Source: Calothrix sp. 336/3
GTDB taxonomy: Bacteria; Cyanobacteriota; Cyanobacteriia; Cyanobacteriales; Nostocaceae
Reading direction: 5' to 3'
DNA: 64,000 nt
Assembly: GCF_000734895.2 (NCBI RefSeq)
Contig: NZ_CP011382.1
Span: 3,326,700-3,390,699, forward strand
Positions 56,542 through 64,000 of the stretch are shown one piece after another (the stretch's first letter is position 1; each line of letters begins with the position of its first letter). The notes below the pieces were generated by a model, which was given only the letters and a program-made list of their open reading frames with translations, had not been told where the DNA came from and did not search any database. The translations under genes and the position numbers were made by a program.

Positions 56542-57684
56542 TTAATTACCTCGAATACCTAAAAATTGTTTAACTCGGAACCAAGCTTTGCGAAGTCGCC
56601 AAAATTTGCTACTTTCCATTGCTTGGATAATTTGTTGACAGCTTTCCCAACCTTGATGTGCTTGCTGTAGCTGTATTTGTGTTCCTTCCCAGTGATTTTG
56701 TAATGTTTGTAATTGTTGCTGCGATCGCTCAATTTCTGACTGCATTTGGTGTAATTGTGCGTGGGTTGATTCCAACTGCGATCGCGCTTCTTCTAATTGA
56801 ATAATATTTCCTTGTAAAATTGCACTATTCTCTTGCAATTGCTGCTGAGTATTTTCCAGTCTGATATTGGACTTTTCTAATTCTTGATTTGATTGTTGAT
56901 ACTGCTGATAATAGTTTTCTAGCTGCTCTAATACTTGAGTATATTTTTTTTGTAAAATAATATATTTGTTTTCAATGGATATGGGGAAAGCTTTGATAAT
57001 ATACTGAAATGTATCAGCTTCCTCATCTTGCTCAATCATTTCTAATATATGCTGGTCAAATTGATTTTTCTCTAGGTGAGGTATCCAATTTGAACCAGAA
57101 AAAATTGGTAAGGTAATTCGCTCCATCACATCAATGAGATATCCAGATTTTTCTAATAAATCGTAGATAGTCTCGCGGGTAAAAAAGCGTAGATGGGTAT
57201 CATCTAAAATACCTAAATTTGTATATTCAAATTTTCCCTGTAATAAATTTAAACGCACTGCTCCATGGGCAATATTGGGAATCGATGCCACAATATATCC
57301 ATCCGGGTTCAAAAAATTGCGAATTTCTGTTAGTACTTTCCAGGGATTGCGTAAATGTTCTAAAATATCACCAAATACCGCCACATCAAATATTTGAGAT
57401 GATAAAATATCTTCCAGGGAAATATAATCTAAGTCTGCAACTATGACTTTTTCACAATATTTCTCTGCCATTTTTGCAGCTTTGGGATTAAGCTCTATTC
57501 CTGTGACTTGACAATTCTTCGCTGCTAATAGTTTGGCAAAATATCCTGTTGCACAGCCAAAATCAATAACTTGCTTATTTTCTCCCACCAAATGCAACAT
57601 TTTTTTTAAGCTACTATTATCATCCAAATCTGCTTCTGACAAATTTGTCACTAAAGGATAATCTTTTTCCCAAGAAGTACTCAT
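56542..57684 (-). CDS. SAM-dependent methyltransferase with coiled coil
   Basis: A 380-residue protein with a class I methyltransferase domain (about 20-215): VIDFGCATGYFAKLLAAKNC binds AdoMet, followed by VTGIELNPKAAKMAEKYC and VFGDILEHLRNPWKVLTEIR. A long Gln-rich coiled coil follows (about 240-350: LENYYQQYQQSNQELEKSNI, LHQMQSEIERSQQQLQTLQN). It ends SSKFWRLRKAWFRVKQFLGI, a tail shared with the next gene's product. In this cluster it could cap or modify a glycan chain and measure length by its coiled coil, as in WbdD-type systems; that is inference. Confidence 0.88.
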   Translation of the reverse strand: MSTSWEKDYPLVTNLSEADLDDNSSLKKMLHLVGENKQVIDFGCATGYFAKLLAAKNCQVTGIELNPKAAKMAEKYCEKVIVADLDYISLEDILSSQIFDVAVFGDILEHLRNPWKVLTEIRNFLNPDGYIVASIPNIAHGAVRLNLLQGKFEYTNLGILDDTHLRFFTRETIYDLLEKSGYLIDVMERITLPIFSGSNWIPHLEKNQFDQHILEMIEQDEEADTFQYIIKAFPISIENKYIILQKKYTQVLEQLENYYQQYQQSNQELEKSNIRLENTQQQLQENSAILQGNIIQLEEARSQLESTHAQLHQMQSEIERSQQQLQTLQNHWEGTQIQLQQAHQGWESCQQIIQAMESSKFWRLRKAWFRVKQFLGIRGN

Positions 57685-57696
57685 AGAATTCCATTA

Positions 57697-58986
57697 TCAG
57701 GCAATAACTATTTGTGATTCTGACGTAGATACTCTGACATTCATGGGTATATCTATCCAAGCATGAATGCGCTTACCTGTATCTGGAGGTAGTACTTGAA
57801 AAACCATGGCATTATCTATCCAATCAAATGTCATGGCAGTATAATTTTCTGCACCTGCTACTGTTAAACTATAGGCTCCCGGACGTAGGGGTAAATCAAA
57901 TTGGAACTCTATTTGGAGTTTACTACCTGGTTCTAACTTACCAATTACATGATTTTCTTCAAGAGTATTACTACCAATTAATTCGTTACCATTTTTATCA
58001 CAAATAAAAAAGCCAACAATACACCCCTGTAAAGGAGTATATACTTGTAAATCAATAATTAATTTGACATTTTCATTAAAGGCAAAAATCGCTGTATCTC
58101 CTACCTCTTCACCCAGGTGATTCAGCATTATTACCTTTTCAATTAAAGCTTTTTGATTACCACGACGATGGGGCTGATTTTTTGCTACAGTGTATTGATG
58201 AATTGGTTCTGTTAGTGATTCACTTGTCGGTAGAATTCCTAACTCACTCTCTGTGACTAGTTTCATATATTGCATAATCACGCTATTCGCAGAACCTGAA
58301 GTGTAAATTTTACCTTCATTAATCATGACTGCGCTATTACATAATGTTTTAATCGCCCCAGAATCATGGGATACAAATAAAGTTGTCACCCCAGAATCCA
58401 TCAGACTCCGCATTTTTCGCATACAGCGATGTTGAAAAACCACATCCCCCACAGCTAAAGCTTCATCAACTATCAAAATTTCTGGTTCCACATTGACTGC
58501 GACAGCAAATGCTAAACGGACAAACATTCCACTCGAATAGGTTTTAACTGGTTGATCAATAAAGTCACCAATATCAGCAAATCCAGCAATCTCATCAAAT
58601 TTATCTGTAATTTCTGATTGACTTAAACCTAAGAGTTTGCCGTTAAAAAATACATTCTGTCTACCAGTGAATTCAGGATTAAATCCACTACCTAATTCTA
58701 AGAGAGCAGAGACTCTACCGCGAACTTTAACTATACCTGTTGTTGGTGTGAGTGTTCCGGCAATAATTTGTAACAAAGTACTTTTCCCGGAACCATTTCT
58801 GCCAACAATGCCAACAGTTTGTCCTTGATAAATTTCTAAATTAATATTTTTTAATGCCCAAAATTCATCACTAAGATGTTTTCCAGGCAAGAAAATTTCT
58901 TTCAGTCTATCTATAGGGTGAGAATAGCGTCGAAAACATTTAGATACGTTTTCGAGGGAAATAACGGTTTCGTCTCCCATTGGCAT
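57697..58986 (-). CDS. Polysaccharide ABC transporter ATPase (Wzt type)
   Basis: The ATP-binding subunit of an O-antigen-type polysaccharide exporter. The ATPase part (about 1-240) has the Walker A GRNGSGKSTLLQIIAG, signature YSSGMFVRLAFAVAV and Walker B EILIVDEALAVGD. The C-terminal part (about 265-429) is the Wzt carbohydrate-binding domain (VKLIIDLQVYTPLQGCIVGF, IEFQFDLPLRPGAYSLTVAG). The start is ATG 58986, or ATG 58980. Its membrane partner Wzm is not adjacent in this window. It heads the minus-strand glycan operon. Confidence 0.93.
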   Translation of the reverse strand: MPMGDETVISLENVSKCFRRYSHPIDRLKEIFLPGKHLSDEFWALKNINLEIYQGQTVGIVGRNGSGKSTLLQIIAGTLTPTTGIVKVRGRVSALLELGSGFNPEFTGRQNVFFNGKLLGLSQSEITDKFDEIAGFADIGDFIDQPVKTYSSGMFVRLAFAVAVNVEPEILIVDEALAVGDVVFQHRCMRKMRSLMDSGVTTLFVSHDSGAIKTLCNSAVMINEGKIYTSGSANSVIMQYMKLVTESELGILPTSESLTEPIHQYTVAKNQPHRRGNQKALIEKVIMLNHLGEEVGDTAIFAFNENVKLIIDLQVYTPLQGCIVGFFICDKNGNELIGSNTLEENHVIGKLEPGSKLQIEFQFDLPLRPGAYSLTVAGAENYTAMTFDWIDNAMVFQVLPPDTGKRIHAWIDIPMNVRVSTSESQIVIA

Positions 58987-59752
58987 CAATTATTTTCTGG
59001 AAATCCCAAAGCATGAACTGTCACGCTTTGGGAAACTTACCTGAGGTATCGCTGCTATTTTGCCGGAATGTTCTCGTTTATCATAAGTGCTGCCTTGATA
59101 ATTCGGGTTGCCATTTTGGCAGGATTTTTGGGGGCTAAATTTATCTAGATTTTTCCCCAATAGAACAAGAAACTATTATCATTTTCTGATGAATTTGGGA
59201 ATTTTAAAAAATAGAAAATATGTAACTTCTGTCACAAAATCTCTATTTTGTTCCCAGAATTAAAACGAAAGATTAAGTTATTTCTATGAATTTATGATTA
59301 ATTTTATAAAGTTAAAAATGAATTTCCATCTACTTTCAACTGTGCAAATAGCTTGTATGCTGCTTGGGGAAAAGGCTAGACTTTATCAGTAGCCAGTTGG
59401 ATATAAATATTACAAGCAAAATTATCCAATTTTTATGGTTAAATTTAGTTGGCGCTTTCTGCAAATAAGGCATATTATATTTCTTGTAACAGCACAGATT
59501 CCGGTAAACGTTGATTCTTTGACTGTGCATTCACATCTATCTATGGTTTGAGCAAAATTCTCGCCCTTACCTCGAGGTAAACTGCCAAGTGTTGGGAATG
59601 TTCATGCTGACTACTCTAACGTGAGGGCAATTTCTGATATTGACAATTGACAAACTATGTAGTAGCGGCTTTAATCATGGGTGAAAAGGTGTTAGCGTCC
59701 CGGCAAAGAGAGTGGCTAACACCAGTAGCTAAACTATAGGGATAAAAAGATC
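58987..59752. other. Intergenic region, no gene seen
   Basis: A 766-base AT-rich spacer holding the divergent promoters of the wzt operon and the 72-aa gene. A 64-codon frame at 59336-59530 has no recognisable content. There is no permease gene here, as would be expected next to wzt. Confidence 0.45.
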
Positions 59753-59971
59753 ATGCCACAAAATACTGAATACAAAGATTCGGCTGAGACAATTGGGACA
59801 GTAACTTATAAAAAGCGGCTGAATTCTTGGGCGATCGCGCGTTTACATCCTGAGAATCAAAAAAGTGTGATTGCGAGATTTCGCAGTCGTTCCGATGCGG
59901 ATGGACATATGCAGCTATTACAGCAAATGAATCCAGATGCGGAATTCCTCTTAATTTATGATTTTCAGTAA
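59753..59971 (+). CDS. Conserved small protein, 72 aa
   Basis: A 72-residue soluble protein, unknown function. The pattern TYKKRLNSWAIARLHPENQK and VIARFRSRSDADGHMQLLQQ, ending FLLIYDFQ, looks like a compact alpha-beta fold common among small cyanobacterial proteins. An AGGGA site lies upstream. It converges on the dnd-linked methyltransferase, four bases between stops. Confidence 0.75.
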   Translation: MPQNTEYKDSAETIGTVTYKKRLNSWAIARLHPENQKSVIARFRSRSDADGHMQLLQQMNPDAEFLLIYDFQ

Positions 59972-59975
59972 TTGT

Positions 59976-61496
59976 TCATTCTTCCAGAGTCATAGGTGCT
60001 GCATCTAACTCTCCACTGAGTAAACTTGCGTCATCTTTCCTGTCTTCCCTGGGGAAAATTTGGTGTTCACGAATTTCCACACCAGCTTCTACTAGACATT
60101 GTTCCCATCCATCCCTTGTACCAATCTGACTTTTGTTTTCCAGTAAACCTAAATCTACTTCCTGTTGTGTGAGTTGGAAAAACTCCTGATAGTGAGGATA
60201 ACTAGGAGTCACAAAAGTTTCCTTGCGGTGCAATATCGGAGGATTCCGGTGATTTTTGTACCTGCGGCGCATAATTTCTCTCGTTTTCAGGTCTATACTG
60301 ATACTTTCCTGTAATGCAGGATGGGCATCAGTATCAAAATCAGGATAGAAGAGATAGGAAATCCGTGATTCCTCGGTACTAAATTTGATTAAAGTCGCAC
60401 CATCAACCCGCCCAATTGTGCGACTTCCGCAACTTTCATAGATGCGTAACAAGGGGTCAAGTTCTTGCAAGGCAGATGTATGAATATACAAAGCACCACG
60501 GGTGCGTTTACCAATTTTACTTTTGTCGCAGGTTTTTGCTACCACCCCCGGTGTACCCAGACTAAACAGCTTTTGATCGGCTATTTCGCAAGCTTCTTCA
60601 TAATTGGCAAAAAATGCCTTAATGTCATGGCGCATTTCCATGGGTAATTGGGAAAATCTGGGGCGATGCTCAAAATGAGTCAGAGCCAGATAAACTATAG
60701 TATCTAAAGACCGACGGTAGGCGATCGCGTCCCATTCTGCCTCATCTGTAGCTTGTAGTACCACCGCAAAGGCTCGTCGCATAGTACCAAATTCTCGTAG
60801 TAAATCAGCTTCCTCTTCTAGTTCTCCTTTCACTGGCAACCGTCCACGACGAGTATAAAAATTCATCAATGGGCGTAATATTTCCGAGTAGTCCGCAAAC
60901 CGTTTCACCGGGATACGAATACGCGGTGTGACTGCATTTGAGCAGAAACGTTGTGCCTTAAAAGCCTCCTGTTGCTCCCCATGGCGAAAGACAAAATAAA
61001 TGCCTAAAGCTACAGGTACAGCATCTACTTGTAAAGTCTGATCAATATATTTTTTCAGTTCTTCCTGCTCATAATATTTCTGAAATGTGTTGTGACTCGT
61101 CACCACCCCATCCCCATAGGGGAGTAAGTTGCGAGTCGGTGCTTTCAGTAATACTTGCGCTGCTACAATTAAAACTTGCCGTGTTAAATCCCAAGCTCGA
61201 ATCAAAGCTTGCTGTCGCTCTTCAGGATTTTCAATCACATTCAGAACATAGCCAAGATTCACCACATCTGCGGCGACAACTGGAACATCAGGATAGTAGT
61301 AAGGATCCCAACCGATACTTGCGGCTGCCACTGCTGCCACACGTTGTACATCTCCACCATGTCCGCAACCATAGTCAAAAAATGTGGTATCTTTACCAAT
61401 CACAGCATAATCGATTGCCAATCGCACTGGACGGGAAATGTCAGTCCGAAACATGGCAGCTCGATGACGTTCAATTTCTAAATAGCTCTCAGACAT
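59976..61496 (-). CDS. DNA phosphorothioation-associated putative methyltransferase
   Basis: A 506-residue protein of the family named for linkage with dnd genes, which place sulfur in the DNA backbone. The N-terminal methyltransferase-like part has IDYAVIGKDTTFFDYGCGHG as AdoMet site, then GWDPYYYPDVPVVAADVVNL and GYVLNVIENPEERQQALIRA. The rest (about 190-480) is family-specific. The biochemical role is not established. It lies 68 bases after dndE on the same strand. Confidence 0.87.
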   Translation of the reverse strand: MSESYLEIERHRAAMFRTDISRPVRLAIDYAVIGKDTTFFDYGCGHGGDVQRVAAVAAASIGWDPYYYPDVPVVAADVVNLGYVLNVIENPEERQQALIRAWDLTRQVLIVAAQVLLKAPTRNLLPYGDGVVTSHNTFQKYYEQEELKKYIDQTLQVDAVPVALGIYFVFRHGEQQEAFKAQRFCSNAVTPRIRIPVKRFADYSEILRPLMNFYTRRGRLPVKGELEEEADLLREFGTMRRAFAVVLQATDEAEWDAIAYRRSLDTIVYLALTHFEHRPRFSQLPMEMRHDIKAFFANYEEACEIADQKLFSLGTPGVVAKTCDKSKIGKRTRGALYIHTSALQELDPLLRIYESCGSRTIGRVDGATLIKFSTEESRISYLFYPDFDTDAHPALQESISIDLKTREIMRRRYKNHRNPPILHRKETFVTPSYPHYQEFFQLTQQEVDLGLLENKSQIGTRDGWEQCLVEAGVEIREHQIFPREDRKDDASLLSGELDAAPMTLEE

Positions 61497-61564
61497 TAGA
61501 GCGTTTGTAATTGCGAGAAAATCTAACTAAATTGTTATCGGCAATCAATCCCTAATAATATCTT

Positions 61565-61951
61565 TCAATCTTTTGTCCCTAGGGCAATCAAATCTTCAAT
61601 TTTCTTGATATTTGGATCTCCTGCCAGGTAGCTAATGCCACGATGTAAATGTAAATTGAATTGCTCTGCCAGGGTTTGTTTATCTGTCTGCAAACCGTCA
61701 TCATGACAGCGTTGTCTCAAAGCTAATACCAGTATATCGGATAGCTCTCCACCAAAAACCCGCCAAGTGATTTCCACATTGCTATCTAGTTTAATGGGTA
61801 TAGGAGTCGGAGGTGTGACTTCCGCCAGAGAGCGACAAAATGCCCAACGACATAAAATATTCCACTGCTCAATTTTTGTGAGTCGCTTCAGCTTGATTAA
61901 CTGGTCTTTGGCTGTTTGAGAAAGTTTGATACGCTCTAGGGGGGGTTCCAT
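61565..61951 (-). CDS. dndE: DNA sulfur modification protein DndE
   Basis: A 128-residue protein of the DndE family, which binds nicked DNA and is part of the phosphorothioation complex with DndC and DndD. Visible family features are RIKLSQTAKDQLIKLKRLTK, NILCRWAFCRSLAEVTPPTP, and FGGELSDILVLALRQRCHDD, then HLHRGISYLAGDPNI at the end. It is full length. None of dndA, dndB, dndC or dndD is adjacent; upstream lies the ferredoxin gene. It pairs with the methyltransferase gene downstream. Confidence 0.88.
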   Translation of the reverse strand: MEPPLERIKLSQTAKDQLIKLKRLTKIEQWNILCRWAFCRSLAEVTPPTPIPIKLDSNVEITWRVFGGELSDILVLALRQRCHDDGLQTDKQTLAEQFNLHLHRGISYLAGDPNIKKIEDLIALGTKD

Positions 61952-62085
61952 GGGAAAGTTTATACTAATTCAAAATTCAAAACTTAGAAAGCCAGACATC
62001 ACAAGGGTTTAGGAATGTACATCTGTCCTAGGGGGAAAGGTTAAGGGAAATATTACCCATTACCCATCGTCCATTGCTAAATCAC

Positions 62086-62115
62086 TAAAAACAATAGGAC
62101 TGGAAATTCCAGTCC
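62086..62115 (-). terminator. Rho-independent terminator after the ferredoxin operon
   Basis: On the minus strand, GGACTGGAA / TTCCAGTCC (62097-62105 with 62107-62115) forms a strong stem, followed by TATTGTTTTTAG. It lies 38 bases after the ferredoxin stop and should end the DUF2997-ycf35-ferredoxin transcript before dndE. Confidence 0.8.
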
Positions 62116-62153
62116 CGTGAATCATTTTATCGAAGTTCTTAAAATAATTGGGT

Positions 62154-62606
62154 TTACTTACGCGGTTTGCGCAATTTCTGCTTTTTCCGTCGTTTTTCTG
62201 TTGTTGCTACGGCATGATCTACCGGATAACCTACCACTGGAATGACTTGAAACTTGCGCTCCTCTTCCAATTGTTTTAATTCGGTGTAATCAACCCAGTG
62301 AATACAATCAACAGGACAAGTATCAATCGCTTCTTGAATGATTTCTTCCCCATCGCCATCTTGACGAATAACGCGCGATCGCCCATAATCCGGCTCAATA
62401 TAAAAAGTATTCCGAGCTACGTGAGCGCAGTGTTTACAACCAATACAGGTGATTTCATCCACATACACGCCCTTCTGACGCAGGAAACCGCCTAATTCTG
62501 GTTCTAAACCTGAACGTTCGGAATCATCCCTCAAGAAACCACCCAACTCCGGTGCTAAACCAGAAGGGTTATCTTCCTGTTCTGGTGACGGAAGAAAGTC
62601 AGACAT
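62154..62606 (-). CDS. 4Fe-4S ferredoxin-like protein with N-terminal repeats
   Basis: A 150-residue electron-transfer protein with a single-cluster ferredoxin domain (about 46-115): CIGCKHCAHVA supplies three cysteines and CPVDC the fourth. Before it are two copies of a short motif, SGLAPELGGFLR (about 15-26) and SGLEPELGGFLR (about 32-43), unusual for a ferredoxin. The C-terminus is very basic (EKRRKKQKLRKPRK). It is coupled to the ycf35 gene by a one-base TAATG overlap. Confidence 0.88.
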   Translation of the reverse strand: MSDFLPSPEQEDNPSGLAPELGGFLRDDSERSGLEPELGGFLRQKGVYVDEITCIGCKHCAHVARNTFYIEPDYGRSRVIRQDGDGEEIIQEAIDTCPVDCIHWVDYTELKQLEEERKFQVIPVVGYPVDHAVATTEKRRKKQKLRKPRK

Positions 62607-62992
62607 TACGCACTCCAGCGCTGTACAACTAAGCGAATTGAACCATCTTCATGATTCTGCTGTTCTGCAACTTGAAACCCTGCCCGTGTTGACTCTTTGA
62701 CCACGGTATGGTATGCATAACGCTGGGTGACTTGGCGCAAAAAGCCTTCTACTGATAAATTTTGTTGCCAATACTGCAAATCAGCGACTAATTCGTACTC
62801 TTTACCGTTCCATTTAAAGCCGACATCGTAGCCATTATCTTGCTCGATAGTCACTTCTGCGGCATGGGTTTGTCCTCGATAACCACGTACTTCCCGTGGT
62901 CCCTGCTTCCAATCTACACCTAGGTCGGAAAGAGCGTCTTTCAAAGATTCAAGGTTACGGATCTGGGTCTTAATTTGGCTAAAATGTGACAT
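62606..62992 (-). CDS. ycf35: DUF1257 (Ycf35) protein
   Basis: A 128-residue protein of the DUF1257/Ycf35 family, conserved in cyanobacteria and red algal plastids; function unknown. Visible stretches are MSHFSQIKTQIRNLESLKDA, VRGYRGQTHAAEVTIEQ, YDVGFKWNGKEYELVADLQY and RVTQRYAYHT type residues (LRQVTQRYAYHTVVKESTRA). It lies between DUF2997 and ferredoxin genes, an arrangement found in many cyanobacteria. Confidence 0.92.
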   Translation of the reverse strand: MSHFSQIKTQIRNLESLKDALSDLGVDWKQGPREVRGYRGQTHAAEVTIEQDNGYDVGFKWNGKEYELVADLQYWQQNLSVEGFLRQVTQRYAYHTVVKESTRAGFQVAEQQNHEDGSIRLVVQRWSA

Positions 62993-63038
62993 GGTGGTTA
63001 TACAAAAACTACACAGTATTTGAACAATGTCTGAAAAC

Positions 63039-63263
63039 TTACCAGTCGCTGAAAGCTGTTTGTGTGTTTGCCACGCCAGATTGCTGTTGTACCTTGGCAG
63101 CGAAGAACTCTGAAGTTGGCTCCTGTGTCATTACTTGCCCTAACTGGGCTTCAATTGCGGCTGTAACCTCCGCGCAGGAAGCTCCTATAATGCCAGTAAC
63201 TTTCTCTTGTACCCGACCATCTGGATAGATGATGAATTCTAGTGTCTCCATGGGCTGTACCAA
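63039..63263 (-). CDS. DUF2997 family protein
   Basis: A 74-residue protein of the DUF2997 family. METLEFIIYPDGRVQEKVTG and GASCAEVTAAIEAQLGQV show the family, including the Cys in GASC. Start at MVQPMETLEFI or the Met four codons later. First gene of the three-gene operon with ycf35 and the ferredoxin; a role with iron-sulfur or redox partners is inferred from location. Confidence 0.88.
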   Translation of the reverse strand: MVQPMETLEFIIYPDGRVQEKVTGIIGASCAEVTAAIEAQLGQVMTQEPTSEFFAAKVQQQSGVANTQTAFSDW

Positions 63264-63945
63264 CCGTGAATAGTACGCTGTAAATGTACTGCTCTAGCAA
63301 AAGGCTACAAAAATATAGCTTTCAGGATTAGCATTTTCCCTTAGCTACAAACTTGCCATTTGTTAACTAATGTTCCATTACTCAAAATATATATCTCAGA
63401 ATCTTTACAAAAATTATCTTTTTTATTAGGCAGCACATCTGTTATCTGTAAGTTTCTCTTAACCTAATCCATAAGTCAAGGTCAGGTTTTTCCGTGATGG
63501 GATGGCAAGAAAATCTGCCAAAATCCATGAAAGCTAAGACTCAGAAGCTTTTTAAGCCTATTTGTCTAGTAAAATTATTGAAACTCTTTATCATTACTAT
63601 TGGCAGTAAATTTATTAAGTAAGTATTAAGTCTGTGGGGGGAATGCAGAAATACGGATTTTTTGTCTACTTCGTCATCTTCAGCTTCCACCGACAACACC
63701 GCTTTGCAAGTGGACGTGAAAGGGATTTTTAAGCTAAAGTTGTAATGAGTTTGTTTTAGCATCAGCTAGTAAAAACCCCATTGTTGACCCATCAAACAAG
63801 TCTCTTTTGTGGTCTGTGACGTTCGTAACAGGCAAAGTCTCAGTCCAGATGCAAATATAGATACAGGTAATGAATGCGTAGATATATAAAATAATAAATA
63901 AACATTCAAAAGCAAAAATTACTTCAGCACTTAACAAACATTCAT
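63264..63945. other. Intergenic region, divergent promoters
   Basis: A 682-base AT-rich spacer. Short frames at 63541-63762 and 63734-63937 (minus strand) have no recognisable content. No RNA gene was seen. It should contain the promoter of the DUF2997 operon and that of the gene entering at 63946. Confidence 0.4.
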
Positions 63946-64000
63946 ATGCAAACGCAGGAAATATCCACCAAACCGATTCGCTCTTTAGAAGATGCCCTTG
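63946..64000 (+). CDS. Start of a gene cut by the window end
   Basis: An ATG at 63946 opens a frame that runs to the edge: MQTQEISTKPIRSLEDAL. With only 18 residues I cannot identify it. The direction, away from the ycf35 operon, and an open frame to the end support a real gene. Confidence 0.45.
   Translation, partial: MQTQEISTKPIRSLEDAL

Overview
The window is chromosomal DNA of a cyanobacterium, most likely a filamentous, heterocyst-forming type (Nostocales). The evidence is dense HIP1 octamers (GCGATCGC), a fairly low G+C content, STRR-like short repeats in the spacers, and typical cyanobacterial genes: pipX-pipY, sepF, the ycf35 cluster, crtR, a PucC-like BCD-family transporter, DUF3119-DUF3086-plsY, and a pyruvate kinase with a C-terminal PEP-utilising domain. 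No genus is assigned. Layout. 0-6.7 kb: LuxR-type response regulator, rhomboid protease, smpB, BCD-family transporter, inositol monophosphatase, a relic CRISPR repeat unit and a secreted SH3 protein. 6.7-14.1 kb: Rieske oxygenase, two paralogous TetR repressors that share an ATGAG-N5-CTCAT operator, a divergent HxlR/NmrA-like pair, a COQ4-like protein, a foldback element, a DNA methyltransferase and a second LuxR-type regulator. 14.8-18.7 kb: receiver-histidine kinase, DUF2294 protein, and a complete IS4-family insertion sequence with a 9-bp target duplication that splits a response-regulator gene. 19.2-23.6 kb is the most unusual region. A 66-aa protein with a strong promoter is followed by three tandem structured RNAs, a 27-aa leader peptide overlapping a 246-aa protein of unknown function, two more structured RNAs, a Ro60/TROVE-like protein and a second vWA protein with a winged-helix-like tail. 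The five RNAs share one two-part stem plan: an outer stem, a CCYAAC / AACUU internal loop, and an inner stem followed by (T)ACATAC. Their tops differ. Unit 1 holds a circularly permuted tRNA cloverleaf with an encoded CCA. Units 2 and 3 hold normally ordered tRNA-like folds with intact anticodon loops (CAU and UAG), attached through the acceptor stem. Unit 4 has a diverged top and unit 5 a short hairpin. I read the locus as a Ro-Y RNA system with an unusually elaborate tRNA-mimic set, and the last RNA as a possible regulator of Ro translation. 23.8-26.6 kb: minus-strand stress-type genes (CsbD, a YflT-ChaB fusion, a secreted protein). 27-35.6 kb: Ski2-like helicase, proC, sepF, pipY, pipX, and a chorismate-using synthase. 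35.7-40.5 kb: dTDP-rhamnose genes (rfbC, rfbD, rfbA-like) and two glycosyltransferases. 40.5-53.6 kb: pyk, crtR, aroH, sppA, an MlaE permease, DUF3119, DUF3086, plsY, a DUF29 pseudogene, der and an EcfT-like protein. 53.6-59 kb: an intact DUF29 gene and a minus-strand polysaccharide cluster (Wzt-type ABC ATPase, methyltransferase, two glycosyltransferases). 59.7-64 kb: a small protein, a Dnd-associated methyltransferase and dndE without the rest of the dnd genes, then the ferredoxin-ycf35-DUF2997 operon and the first codons of a gene that leaves the window.
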